From the NCBI GenBank assembly GCA_017935675.1, contig JAGBHE010000090.1, forward strand, positions 1 to 47,835: 47,835 nucleotides of DNA, given 5' to 3'. A program made the translations under genes and the position numbers. Source of the stretch: Clostridia bacterium (GTDB lineage: Bacteria > Bacillota > Clostridia > UBA1381). This document shows, piece by piece, positions 10,533 to 18,830 of the stretch. The notes below the pieces were generated by a model. It was not told where the DNA came from. It worked only from the letters and a program-made list of their open reading frames with translations, and made no database searches. Position 1 is the first letter of the stretch; every line of letters begins with the position of its first letter.

Positions 10533-11876
10533 ATGGCATTTGAAAGCCTCGGAGATAAGCTTCAGGGCGTGTTTAAAAAGCTGCGCAGCAGAGGAAAGCT
10601 CAGCGAAAAGGATATAAAGGACGCCATGCGTGAGGTTAAGCTCGCATTGCTTGAGGCTGACGTAAACTTCAAGGTTGTAAAGCATTTTGTAAACAGCATT
10701 TCCGAAAAGGCCGTGGGACAGGAGGTTATGGAGTCTCTCACACCCGGTCAGCAGATAGTTAAAATAGTAAACGATGAGCTTACCGCGCTTATGGGCGGCG
10801 AATGCTCAAGACTTGAATTTAACAACAAGCCTCCCACAGTTTTTATGCTGTGCGGCCTGCAGGGTGCCGGTAAAACAACGGCATGCGGAAAGCTTGCAAA
10901 AAACCTTATTAAAACCATGGGCAAGCGTCCGCTGCTTGTAGCGGCAGACGTGTACAGACCGGCAGCGGTAAAGCAGCTTGAGGTGCTCGGTGAGCAGGTT
11001 AAGGCGGCAGTGTTCTCAATGGGTACGGACGTAAGTCCCGTTGAAATCGCAAAAAAAGCCGTTGAACATGCAAAGCAGCACGGAAATGACCCTGTTATTA
11101 TCGATACCGCCGGACGTCTTCATATTGATGAGCAGCTTATGGATGAGCTTAAGGCAATAAAAAGTGCGGTTAATCCAACAGAGATACTTCTCGTTGTTGA
11201 TGCCATGACCGGTCAGGATGCGGTCAACGTATCCGAAAGCTTCAATAATGAGCTTGATATAACCGGCGTAATTCTCTCAAAGCTTGACGGAGATACCCGC
11301 GGCGGTGCTGCGCTTTCTGTAAAGCATGTTACCGGAAAGCCCATAAAGCTCGCTTCAGTGGGCGAAAAGCTCGGAGACCTTGAACCGTTCCATCCGGAGC
11401 GTATGGCATCGCGTATTCTCGGTATGGGAGACGTGCTCACATTGATAGACAAGGCTCAGGAGGCTATTGACGAGAAAAAAGCCGCTGAACTTGAACAAAA
11501 AATAAAGGATCAGTCCTTTGACCTTGACGATTTTCTTGAACAGTTCAAGCAAATCCGTAAAATGGGCTCAATCGCCCAGATAATCGGAATGCTGCCCGGT
11601 GTGGACAAAAAAATGCTCGATATGGTTGATACCGAGGAAAATGAAAAACGGCTTGTTCATATAGAGGCAATTATCCAGTCGATGACTAAAGAGGAAAGAA
11701 GAAAGCCTCAGATTATCGGCGCAAACAGAAAGGTACGTATCGCCAAGGGCAGCGGCACCAGAGTGCAGGACGTAAACCAGCTTCTTAAGCAGTTTGCGGA
11801 AATGCAGAAAATGATGAAACAGCTGTCCGGCGGAAAACAGCAAAAAATGCTGAAGCGTCTGCGTAAATTCCGCTGA
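10533..11876 (+). CDS. ffh: Signal recognition particle GTPase Ffh (SRP54)
   Basis: Ffh binds signal sequences of nascent chains and, with SRP RNA and the receptor FtsY, delivers ribosomes to the membrane. The N domain spans residues 1-95. The GTPase begins with G1 GLQGAGKTT at 108-116 and includes DTAGR and the TKLD-like motif [13 protein letters not shown]. The C-terminal M domain is rich in methionine and lysine ([20 protein letters not shown]) and binds signal peptide and RNA. The 447 residues are normal. The ATG follows AAAGGTAGGTGAAGTTTT. The gene lies between ylxM and rpsP. Confidence 0.98.
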   Translation: MAFESLGDKLQGVFKKLRSRGKLSEKDIKDAMREVKLALLEADVNFKVVKHFVNSISEKAVGQEVMESLTPGQQIVKIVNDELTALMGGECSRLEFNNKPPTVFMLCGLQGAGKTTACGKLAKNLIKTMGKRPLLVAADVYRPAAVKQLEVLGEQVKAAVFSMGTDVSPVEIAKKAVEHAKQHGNDPVIIDTAGRLHIDEQLMDELKAIKSAVNPTEILLVVDAMTGQDAVNVSESFNNELDITGVILSKLDGDTRGGAALSVKHVTGKPIKLASVGEKLGDLEPFHPERMASRILGMGDVLTLIDKAQEAIDEKKAAELEQKIKDQSFDLDDFLEQFKQIRKMGSIAQIIGMLPGVDKKMLDMVDTEENEKRLVHIEAIIQSMTKEERRKPQIIGANRKVRIAKGSGTRVQDVNQLLKQFAEMQKMMKQLSGGKQQKMLKRLRKFR

Positions 11877-11917
11877 CGAGTATATACGCTTTATCACGTG
11901 AAGGAGGTGAATTCGAC

Positions 11918-12160
11918 ATGGCAGTAAAAATCAGACTCAGAAGAATGGGTGCTAAAAAGGCTCCTTTTTACAGAGTAGTTGTAGCTGATTCCAGATATCC
12001 AAGAGACGGCAGATTTATTGAAGAAATCGGAACATACAATCCGATGACAGACCCCGCGTCAATCAATATAGATGCTGAGAAGGCAAAGAAATGGATTGGC
12101 AACGGCGCACAGCCTACAGATACAGTAAAGGCATTATTAAAGAAGTCAAATATTCTTTAA
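11918..12160 (+). CDS. rpsP: 30S ribosomal protein S16
   Basis: S16 is a small-subunit protein needed for 30S assembly. The 80 residues start [20 protein letters not shown] and contain the conserved [19 protein letters not shown]. Both are diagnostic. AAGGAGGTGAATTCGAC precedes the ATG. It sits between ffh and the KH-domain gene, as in most Bacillota. Confidence 0.98.
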   Translation: MAVKIRLRRMGAKKAPFYRVVVADSRYPRDGRFIEEIGTYNPMTDPASINIDAEKAKKWIGNGAQPTDTVKALLKKSNIL

Positions 12161-12184
12161 TAGCTTCGGTACGGAGGGATTACA

Positions 12185-12412
12185 ATGAAACAGGTATTGG
12201 AATTAATTGCAAAGTCGCTTGTTGACCACCCTGAAGCTGTCAGTGTAAATGAGGTTGCCGGAGATCAGTCAATCATCCTTGAGCTTAAGGTTGCAGAGGA
12301 TGATATGGGTAAGGTTATCGGCAAACAGGGCAGAATAGCCAAGGCTATCAGAACCGTTGTTAAGGCGGCTGCAAGTCGTGAAAACAAACGTGTTGTTGTT
12401 GAAATCATCTGA
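12185..12412 (+). CDS. khpA: KH-domain RNA-binding protein KhpA
   Basis: KhpA is a small RNA-binding protein that in Bacillota pairs with KhpB (Jag) and affects cell division and elongation through RNA regulation. The 75 residues form one KH domain. The GxxG loop appears in VIGKQGRIAKAIRTVVKAAA. The gene is 24 bases after rpsP, behind CGGAGGGATTACA, matching the usual rpsP-khpA-rimM-trmD order. Confidence 0.94.
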   Translation: MKQVLELIAKSLVDHPEAVSVNEVAGDQSIILELKVAEDDMGKVIGKQGRIAKAIRTVVKAAASRENKRVVVEII

Positions 12413-12436
12413 TTTCAGCCAATGCATATACTTGAG

Positions 12437-12463
12437 AAAATCCGCCCTGATGCGGATTTTTTT
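12437..12463 (+). terminator. Intrinsic terminator between khpA and rimM
   Basis: AAAATCCGC (12437-12445) pairs with GCGGATTTT (12452-12460) around CCTGAT, and the T-run continues to 12463. A second stem, GCCCGCA with TGCGGGC (12474-12498), follows before rimM. This should reduce read-through from the ribosomal part of the operon into rimM-trmD. Confidence 0.8.
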
Positions 12464-12520
12464 CAAATTACCCGCCCGCATAGGGCTTTCCTGCGGGCTG
12501 AAAGGCTATGGTGTTTTTAT

Positions 12521-13030
12521 ATGAACAGACTTGAGGTAGGAAAAATAAACAACACCCACGGACTGCACGGCGAGGTAAAGGTTCTTGCCTGGACGGACAG
12601 TCCTGATACGTTCGAAAGTATCAAGCGTGTTTATGCAAGCATAAATAATGAAGAAATTACCCTTACGGTCAAAAGGGTAAAATACCAGAAAAATAACCTT
12701 ATTATAAAATTCAATGAGCTTGAGTCAATTGAGGAAGCGGAACGGCTCAAGGGCGCTGTGCTTACCGCTGACAGGGAAATGCTTCCTCCCCTGCCGGAGG
12801 GCGTGTATTATATTGTCGACCTTATCGGATGCCGGGTATTTGATGAAAATAACATTGAACTCGGAACACTTGCAGATGTATTCCGTGCAGGCGCGGGAAA
12901 TGTATATACGGTTAAGCGGAAGGGGAAAAGCGATCTTCTTCTGCCGGCAAACGAAGAAACAATTATCAGCATAAATACCGAATCGGAAAAAATTCAAATC
13001 AGAGTACCCGAGGGGCTGGAGGACGAATGA
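12521..13030 (+). CDS. rimM: 16S rRNA processing protein RimM
   Basis: RimM helps mature the 30S head and binds S19. The 169 residues begin [20 protein letters not shown], the conserved N-terminal beta-barrel start. A PRC-barrel domain follows ([20 protein letters not shown], about residues 95-165). I start at 12521 because residues encoded further upstream come from the terminator region. No strong ribosome site is close; AAAGG lies about 16 bases away, so initiation may be weak. The stop overlaps trmD by four bases (ATGA), implying coupled translation. Confidence 0.93.
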   Translation: MNRLEVGKINNTHGLHGEVKVLAWTDSPDTFESIKRVYASINNEEITLTVKRVKYQKNNLIIKFNELESIEEAERLKGAVLTADREMLPPLPEGVYYIVDLIGCRVFDENNIELGTLADVFRAGAGNVYTVKRKGKSDLLLPANEETIISINTESEKIQIRVPEGLEDE

Positions 13031-13770
13031 AAAAATTTTATGTAATGACTCTTTTTCCCGAAATGCTTGAGGCTGTTCTCGGCAGCAGCATTATCGGCAG
13101 AGCATTGAAAAACGGGCTTGTGGAATTTGACTTTATAAATATCCGGGATTTTGCCTTTAACAAGCACAGAAAAACAGACCTTTACCCCTACGGCGGCGGC
13201 GGCGGAATGATTATGACGCCGGAGCCCATCTATAACGCCTGGAGCGATATATGCCAAAAAGCGGGCAAGCGGCCGCTGACTGTTTATATGTCACCTCAGG
13301 GCCGTGTATTTAATCAAGGCACCGCAAAGGAGCTTCTGGAATATGATGATATTGCAATACTATGCGGACATTATGAGGGTGTTGACCAACGCATTATAGA
13401 TGAGATTGTGGATATGGAAATATCCATCGGAGATTTTGTATTGACCGGCGGCGAGATTCCGGCGATGGCGGTGATTGATGCTGTGACACGTATGATACCC
13501 GGTGTACTGAGCGAGGAAAGCTCCTATGAGGAGGAATCCCATTTCTCCGGTCTGCTCGAATATCCTCAATACACACGGCCGGAGGTTTTCATGGGCAGAA
13601 AGGTACCCGATGTACTTTTGTCGGGGCATCATGCAAATATTTTAAAGTGGAAACGGGAACAATCGCTTTTAAATACAAAGCGCAAGCGCCCGGATCTGCT
13701 TGAAAAAGCAGGTTTATCACCTGCCGATATAGATTTTTTAAAAAATAATGAAAAAGACAAGCCGGACTGA
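13027..13770 (+). CDS. trmD: tRNA (guanine-N1)-methyltransferase TrmD
   Basis: TrmD methylates G37 next to the tRNA anticodon with S-adenosylmethionine, preventing frameshifts. The SPOUT knot motifs are present: [28 protein letters not shown] and [13 protein letters not shown]. The 247 residues are of usual length. It overlaps rimM by four bases. The gene that normally follows, rplS, is not here: a terminator and a convergent GGDEF gene come next. Confidence 0.97.
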   Translation: MKKFYVMTLFPEMLEAVLGSSIIGRALKNGLVEFDFINIRDFAFNKHRKTDLYPYGGGGGMIMTPEPIYNAWSDICQKAGKRPLTVYMSPQGRVFNQGTAKELLEYDDIAILCGHYEGVDQRIIDEIVDMEISIGDFVLTGGEIPAMAVIDAVTRMIPGVLSEESSYEEESHFSGLLEYPQYTRPEVFMGRKVPDVLLSGHHANILKWKREQSLLNTKRKRPDLLEKAGLSPADIDFLKNNEKDKPD

Positions 13771-13793
13771 TATATCAAGGCTTGTCTTTTTTT
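13752..13793 (+). terminator. Intrinsic terminator after trmD
   Basis: AAGACAAGCC pairs with GGCTTGTCTT across the trmD stop codon and is followed by a run of seven or more T bases. It closes the ylxM-trmD operon. Confidence 0.85.
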
Positions 13794-13863
13794 CGGTGCA
13801 AAATACTGCGGAAATTCCGAGTAAATAACGAATGAGACCTTCACTTTTCATCACACAGGCGGT

Positions 13864-15012
13864 TTACTCAGCATATCCGGAAGATGTTTTTTGTGCTTTA
13901 TTGGCATACATTATTGCATCTGCCCGTGAAAATGCCCTGTCTACCGCATTATCTTCCGACCTGTCAACGAACGAATAACCGCAGGAGATGCTGTATTTTA
14001 TATCACTGTCCCTGAACTCTCCGAGAGCCTCCAGTTTTTTTGAAAGCTCATCCTCCCCAACTCCGACAGCAACCGCAGCAAATTCATCTCCGCCGATACG
14101 ATATACTGTACTGCTGTCACCAGAAAAGCTGTCCGACAGACATTTTGCCGCCCGTCTTAATACCTCATCTCCCATACTGTGACCCAAAGCATCATTTATA
14201 TCCTTAAAATTATCCAGATCCATGACCACAATCGCCACGGATGCGGCTGTGTCCTTCATACGTTCCAGTTCATGAATTTTTTCCATATATGCCATGCGAT
14301 TCGGAATGCCGGTCAGTGCGTCTACATATGCCATTACAAACCATTTCTGCTGTTTCTTCAGCTGTATACTCTGTTCGTGTGTCTTTCGAATCATGGCAAT
14401 ACTGGCAAGAGTAACCACATAAAATGACAACACCATAATACACATCACCAAATAAGGCAGCAAATATTCCTGACGTTCGATCAAAGGTTTAGGATAGGCA
14501 GCACAAAAAATCAGAGTTATATAAATAATTACCGCTGAGCACGTAATTTTTTTCCAACCTTCATCTATAAATTCCAACGATTCGCGATACTTTTTAAAAT
14601 ATGGCTTCCCCGTTCTGTAGATAATGGTAAATAACAGCAACGTGAGAACAAGTGCAAGAACACCTCCGGCATCCCCTAACAGAATACCGATATATCTGGC
14701 TATAAAGCCAACTATCAGGGATACAGTGTCTACAAAGCAGAAGGTCAGAAAAAATCGGGCATCTCTGTATTTACATAATGCCCAAAACAGTGCTAAGCTC
14801 GGTATGGTCATGCAAACAAATGCAGAAATCGACACAGGCCAGGATAATACAAAAACAGCCAATATATAAAATACAACAATCACAGCACAGCCAGCGTATA
14901 ATATCCTCTTGTTCTTCGTCTTATTCCTGCGCAGTGTGGTCATCTGAACGTATAACAGCAAATCAAATATAATCACACAAACATCATTTAGCAGCGCAAT
15001 CCAATTTCCCAT
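13864..15012 (-). CDS. Membrane-bound diguanylate cyclase (GGDEF)
   Basis: This protein probably makes cyclic di-GMP from two GTP. The first 210 residues hold seven or so hydrophobic helices, a membrane sensor of unknown ligand. The C-terminal GGDEF domain (about 225-382) begins DALTGIPNRMAYMEKI and has the intact active-site motif RIGGDEFAAVAV. The residues five to eight before GGDEF do not form the RxxD inhibitory site, so product inhibition at that site is not expected. The ATG at 15010-15012 follows AGAGGTGGGGATTATAT. The gene stands alone with its own promoter. Confidence 0.9.
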   Translation of the reverse strand: MGNWIALLNDVCVIIFDLLLYVQMTTLRRNKTKNKRILYAGCAVIVVFYILAVFVLSWPVSISAFVCMTIPSLALFWALCKYRDARFFLTFCFVDTVSLIVGFIARYIGILLGDAGGVLALVLTLLLFTIIYRTGKPYFKKYRESLEFIDEGWKKITCSAVIIYITLIFCAAYPKPLIERQEYLLPYLVMCIMVLSFYVVTLASIAMIRKTHEQSIQLKKQQKWFVMAYVDALTGIPNRMAYMEKIHELERMKDTAASVAIVVMDLDNFKDINDALGHSMGDEVLRRAAKCLSDSFSGDSSTVYRIGGDEFAAVAVGVGEDELSKKLEALGEFRDSDIKYSISCGYSFVDRSEDNAVDRAFSRADAIMYANKAQKTSSGYAE

Positions 15013-15056
15013 ATATAATCCCCACCTCTCTTATGCTGAACATATAACCCGCGCTA

Positions 15057-15085
15057 ATTATAACATATATTTCGACAAAAGTCAA
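15057..15085 (-). promoter_or_regulatory. Promoter of the GGDEF gene
   Basis: On the minus strand TTGACT (15080-15085) and TATAAT (15057-15062) are 17 bases apart, and TG extends the -10. It lies 45 bases upstream of the start codon. Confidence 0.85.
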
Positions 15086-15107
15086 TGCTTTATAATAATA
15101 GCGCAAA

Positions 15108-15136
15108 GAACACAAGGGGACGGTTCTCTTGTGTTC
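15108..15136. repeat. REP-like palindrome, second copy
   Basis: GAACACAAG (15108-15116) and CTTGTGTTC (15128-15136) form a perfect inverted repeat around GGGACGGTTCT, the same core as at 242-270. It lies between the GGDEF promoter and the terminator of the SLH gene. Confidence 0.7.
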
Positions 15137-15152
15137 TTCAGCAAAACAACAA

Positions 15153-15196
15153 CTGACAGCTGCTGCTCCGTATAACACGGGAGCTGCAGCTGTCAG
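15153..15196 (-). terminator. Stem-loop terminator after the 1170-residue SLH gene
   Basis: CTGACAGCTGC (15153-15163) pairs with GCAGCTGTCAG (15186-15196), with further partial pairing inside. On the minus strand it is followed by TTGTTGTTTTGC, a T-rich tail. It lies just after the stop at 15211. Confidence 0.7.
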
Positions 15197-15210
15197 AATG
15201 TATAATTTAA

Positions 15211-18200
15211 TTATTTAATATAAGAGGACATTATTTCATTTTTTGCCCAGTGTCCGTTATCAACATCCTTGAAAACGGAAGCCGTATTGGTTATCTTTAC
15301 ACCTGTTATTCTGTTGACAATCGCAACAAACTCAGCTCTTGTCATTTCCCTGTCCGGCTTGAATTCACCGTCATCATAGCCCTTAAGATACCCCAGCTGA
15401 GTAAATCTCGCTATGTAATCCTCAGCCCAGTGACCCTTAACATCATTGTAAGAGGCTTTGTAATTAGTTGTATTAAGATTAAGTATTATAGCCATAATCT
15501 TTACAAACTCAGCTCTTGTCAGGCCTCTTTCGCCCTTGAAGCTGTAATCATTGTACCCGTCAATAATATTCGCGGACTGGAAGTATGCAACAATTTCCCG
15601 CATATCCTCATCAACATCGCTGAATTCCGATGTCAGATACTTTGAGCTTCGCTGGAAATCCAGAAGCTTATAAAGACTTGTAAGCACGTCATATCTTGTA
15701 ATTGCCTCATCGGGGTAAAACCTTGACGAGCTGACAGGACTTATATATCTTGTTTTTCCGGCATCTGATGAAAGCTTTGCAACATTATCTACAATCTTAA
15801 TGCTCTTTGTAACAACATCACTTGTTCTTGAACCAACCTCAAAGAACTTAAGAGTAACCGACTCCTTAAGCACAATCGGCTTTTCATAGACATTGCTCCG
15901 TGTAGTCGGACGTTTGCCGTCAAGAGTATAGTAAATCACAGAATTAGTCTGTCTGCCAGTTAGCTTAAGCTCATATTGCTTAATTGCATAGGAGGCTGTA
16001 ACATTGCAGGTAGGAAGCAATACACTGTCGTCACCGGAGCCTCCGTCACCGCCGCCGGGAATCATTCTCTGTCCGTCATTTCCGTTTTTAAAGGTACCTG
16101 TTCCGGTAATTGTCCCCGAGGAAACGAAGCAGTCACCGCCGTCTCCCGGTGTACCGTAGCCTGTGCCGCCGTTTCCGCCCCGGGCAGTACCGGTGTTTAC
16201 AATATCTCCTGTTACACAAATAACCGCATTTCCGCCGGCTCCGGCAATACCGCCGTTTATATTTCCGCCTTTTCCGCCGATAACCGTTCCGTAATTTGTC
16301 ACCTTGCCGCCGGTAAGGTCTACCGCAGCTCCGCCGCGACCTGCAAGGGTAGTTTTCGCATCGCCTCCGGCTCCGCCGTAGACAGTGCCTTCAATTTCAA
16401 GCATAAGCCCTGCGCCAACGATGCCTGCACCGCCGTTTCCGCCTGTTTCCGAGGATGCATCGCCTCCATCACCGCCGTAAATTGAAACATTTTTTTCAAC
16501 AAGCAGTGTACAATTTACCGAAGCCCTTACATCAACAGCGTCACCGCCGGCTTCTCCTATTTCACCGTCTGCTCCGTTAAAGCCGCGGATAACGCTGCCG
16601 CCGGCAGAATCTGTTATTACTATATTTAAATCCGTCCCGTCAACCAATATAACCGGCTTATTTACTCCTGCCGTAAGCTTGTGCCCGTTAAGATCTATAA
16701 ACAGTGAGCGCGTGAGTGTAATTTCAGCCGACGTCGTTATATCCTTAAGTATTTTTATCGCCTGTGCCACTCCCGGTACTGAGGATTCAATAAGCTCTGC
16801 ATTTCCTTCGCCGAACACCGCGTCCGGATCAAAGCCTTCTTCAACGGTAACAGCAACCGGAACAGAAGCAAAGGCTGCAGCCGTTGCCTTTGTACGGACA
16901 TAATACGTTCCCGGTTCCAGTCCTGCCGCAGTTGTACCTGTGATATCCGTATATTCTCCGCCATCCTTTTTATATTCGCATAAGCCGCCGGAAACAGTTA
17001 TACTTCCGTCCTTGCTGTCTGCTCCCGTCTCATCTGTTTTTGCAACCTCAGGCGCAGCCATTCTTGCCGGAATAACAACACTTGCAGCGTCGCTTTCTGC
17101 CGTTTCAGCTGTTTTCGCATACCTTACATTCACTGTCAGGCTGCTGCTGCCGTATGCAGGTACAATATCTGAAATGCTTTCCTCAAGTTTGCCGGAGGCA
17201 AATGCCGCACCGTTTACGGAATACTCCATCGTTGCGGAATTGTACTTATCAAGTCTTTCATTTGTATAATCCACAGCTATATCCTTCGGCATATCCGGCT
17301 TAACCGTAAGCGCTATAGTAAGGGTTTTTACATTGCTTATAAGGTCCTTCTGTCTTACAGTAATTTTTGAACCGTTCTGAGCTGTAACACCGGCAGTTTC
17401 AGGTGATGAGCAGGGCTTCCAGTCAGCTCCGTCAACGCTGTATTCAAGATTTGCCGATGTATTTTTAAGCTTTGAGCCCGCAATATCATATGCCACTCCG
17501 GAAAGGTCAAACAAAACAATATCAGACTGTATCACAAGTCTCTGAGGCGCGCTGTCAGCCGTTGTTGTTCCGTTTCCCTTTTTGACAATGCTGACTGTTG
17601 TTCCGTACCACTCCTGCTTTATCTGCATCGTACCGTCAGACAGCGGAGAAACCTGCAAGCCGTTCACAGTGTAGCTGCCGCCCGCGTCAAAGCCATAAAG
17701 CTTTCCGTCGGAATTCGCCTTTATCTGAGGCGTCTGCTCTGCCTTTATTCCGCTTATAGTTACATTTGCGCTGATTCTTTGAGTCTTTTCCGATTCGGTG
17801 CCATATGTGCTGAACTCAACAAAATAACCGCTTGCCGCAGAGGCGCTGTCCGCTAAATCATCCCAGCTGCCTAAAGGATCCGTATTCATTGCAACGCACG
17901 GCTCCTGAACAGCTTCGTTATAAGCATAGGATTTTCCGGCTGCTGATTTATTATCCGGCTTGCCGGCTGCAAAACCATTCCATACGCCGGGCTTAGCAGC
18001 CATGCCGGTTTCATTTATATATGTAAAGAACGATGTTTTTGCTTCAGGTCCGCAGCTCCAGTAAAAATCAACATTCCCCTGAGCTGAGCCCGACGGAGCC
18101 GTATCTCCGTCAGCTGCACCTGTGTATCTGCTTCCGCCAATCCATGCCGTTTTTGAAGACATGCTTCTGAGAAGGCTGTGCTCCTCAGCCGAGCCTACTG

Positions 18201-18723
18201 TAGCAAGATACCCCTGAAGTCCCTTATAGGTACAGCCCTTTGCCGCATTGTACGCCTGAGACCAGGAAGCACTTTTATCAATATATGCATAGTAATGCGT
18301 ACTGTTATTTATGACCATACTTTTAACAGCAGCATCTGCCGGAAGATTGCTTTCAAAAACCGTCAGACTGACAGTTGCCTGCAAATCCGTTCCGCCGCTG
18401 TTTTTGCAGGTAATTGCATTTCTTATAACATTCTGAGCAGCCGCGGCGCCTACAGGCTCGTTAAAAGTTATTAAAACGCTGCCCGAGGATTTGTTTGTGA
18501 CTGTATATCCCGCTCCCGGAGCGGCAGTCACTTCACCTCCGGCTGCAGCAGCCTCTATTTCCGTTATCAAACCGGCGGTTGATACAACCGCATTTTCAAA
18601 GCCTCCGCCCGTTACTCCGGATATTGTCCCAAGATTCAGACTGTCCGCCGCAATAGCCCCATTCGGTACAAGTCCGCCCAGCAGTCCGAGAGAAACAATT
18701 GCAGATATTAACTTCGCTTTCAT
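15211..18723 (-). CDS. Secreted SLH surface protein with C-type-lectin-like and Gly-rich domains
   Basis: A signal peptide (residues 1-26, ending GAIAA) is followed by a C-type-lectin-like region (about 140-310: GYLATVGSAEEHSLL, then AWIGGSR, WDDLAD and GYFVEF). Ig-like stretches fill about 310-620. A glycine-rich repeat zone lies at about 690-880 (GGDGGDAS, GGNGGAG, GGAGGDA, GGKGGN). A chitobiase C-terminal-like module (YYTLDGKRPTTRSNVYEKPI) comes next, then SLH repeats to the C-terminus (GHWAEDYIARFTQLGYLKGY). The last SLH repeat stops after HWAKNEIMSSYIK, so it is incomplete. SLH domains bind pyruvylated cell-wall polymers, placing the protein on the surface. The role is probably glycan or host binding, but no catalytic motif is visible. 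AAAGGTGATTAA precedes the ATG. Confidence 0.8.
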   Translation of the reverse strand: MKAKLISAIVSLGLLGGLVPNGAIAADSLNLGTISGVTGGGFENAVVSTAGLITEIEAAAAGGEVTAAPGAGYTVTNKSSGSVLITFNEPVGAAAAQNVIRNAITCKNSGGTDLQATVSLTVFESNLPADAAVKSMVINNSTHYYAYIDKSASWSQAYNAAKGCTYKGLQGYLATVGSAEEHSLLRSMSSKTAWIGGSRYTGAADGDTAPSGSAQGNVDFYWSCGPEAKTSFFTYINETGMAAKPGVWNGFAAGKPDNKSAAGKSYAYNEAVQEPCVAMNTDPLGSWDDLADSASAASGYFVEFSTYGTESEKTQRISANVTISGIKAEQTPQIKANSDGKLYGFDAGGSYTVNGLQVSPLSDGTMQIKQEWYGTTVSIVKKGNGTTTADSAPQRLVIQSDIVLFDLSGVAYDIAGSKLKNTSANLEYSVDGADWKPCSSPETAGVTAQNGSKITVRQKDLISNVKTLTIALTVKPDMPKDIAVDYTNERLDKYNSATMEYSVNGAAFASGKLEESISDIVPAYGSSSLTVNVRYAKTAETAESDAASVVIPARMAAPEVAKTDETGADSKDGSITVSGGLCEYKKDGGEYTDITGTTAAGLEPGTYYVRTKATAAAFASVPVAVTVEEGFDPDAVFGEGNAELIESSVPGVAQAIKILKDITTSAEITLTRSLFIDLNGHKLTAGVNKPVILVDGTDLNIVITDSAGGSVIRGFNGADGEIGEAGGDAVDVRASVNCTLLVEKNVSIYGGDGGDASSETGGNGGAGIVGAGLMLEIEGTVYGGAGGDAKTTLAGRGGAAVDLTGGKVTNYGTVIGGKGGNINGGIAGAGGNAVICVTGDIVNTGTARGGNGGTGYGTPGDGGDCFVSSGTITGTGTFKNGNDGQRMIPGGGDGGSGDDSVLLPTCNVTASYAIKQYELKLTGRQTNSVIYYTLDGKRPTTRSNVYEKPIVLKESVTLKFFEVGSRTSDVVTKSIKIVDNVAKLSSDAGKTRYISPVSSSRFYPDEAITRYDVLTSLYKLLDFQRSSKYLTSEFSDVDEDMREIVAYFQSANIIDGYNDYSFKGERGLTRAEFVKIMAIILNLNTTNYKASYNDVKGHWAEDYIARFTQLGYLKGYDDGEFKPDREMTRAEFVAIVNRITGVKITNTASVFKDVDNGHWAKNEIMSSYIK

Positions 18724-18773
18724 TTAATCACCTTTCCTTTCTCCATGAATATTCCATAAAGGGCATTTACCCT

Positions 18774-18806
18774 CTATCCGGCGAAAGATTGTACCCCGCC
18801 GGATAG
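18774..18806 (-). terminator. Stem-loop between two SLH genes
   Basis: CTATCCGGCG (18774-18783) pairs with CGCCGGATAG (18797-18806). No T-run follows on the minus strand, so it may attenuate or stabilise the message between the two genes rather than stop it. I found no convincing promoter for the gene at 18723. Confidence 0.5.
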
Positions 18807-18830
18807 TATATTACTCTCCGCCTTTATTAA

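Noticed and set aside
12422..12520. Upstream extension of RimM
   Set aside because: Those codons lie in the terminator hairpins, and the conserved N-terminus begins at 12521.
15976..16485. 169-codon ORF antisense to the Gly-rich part of the SLH gene
   Set aside because: It is a shadow of repetitive GGN codons, with no ribosome site or recognisable domain.
16060..16600. Repetitive GCC-rich stretch resembling a repeat array
   Set aside because: It is the coding sequence of GGxGG repeats with irregular spacing, not CRISPR. I found no CRISPR array, rRNA or tRNA gene in the window.
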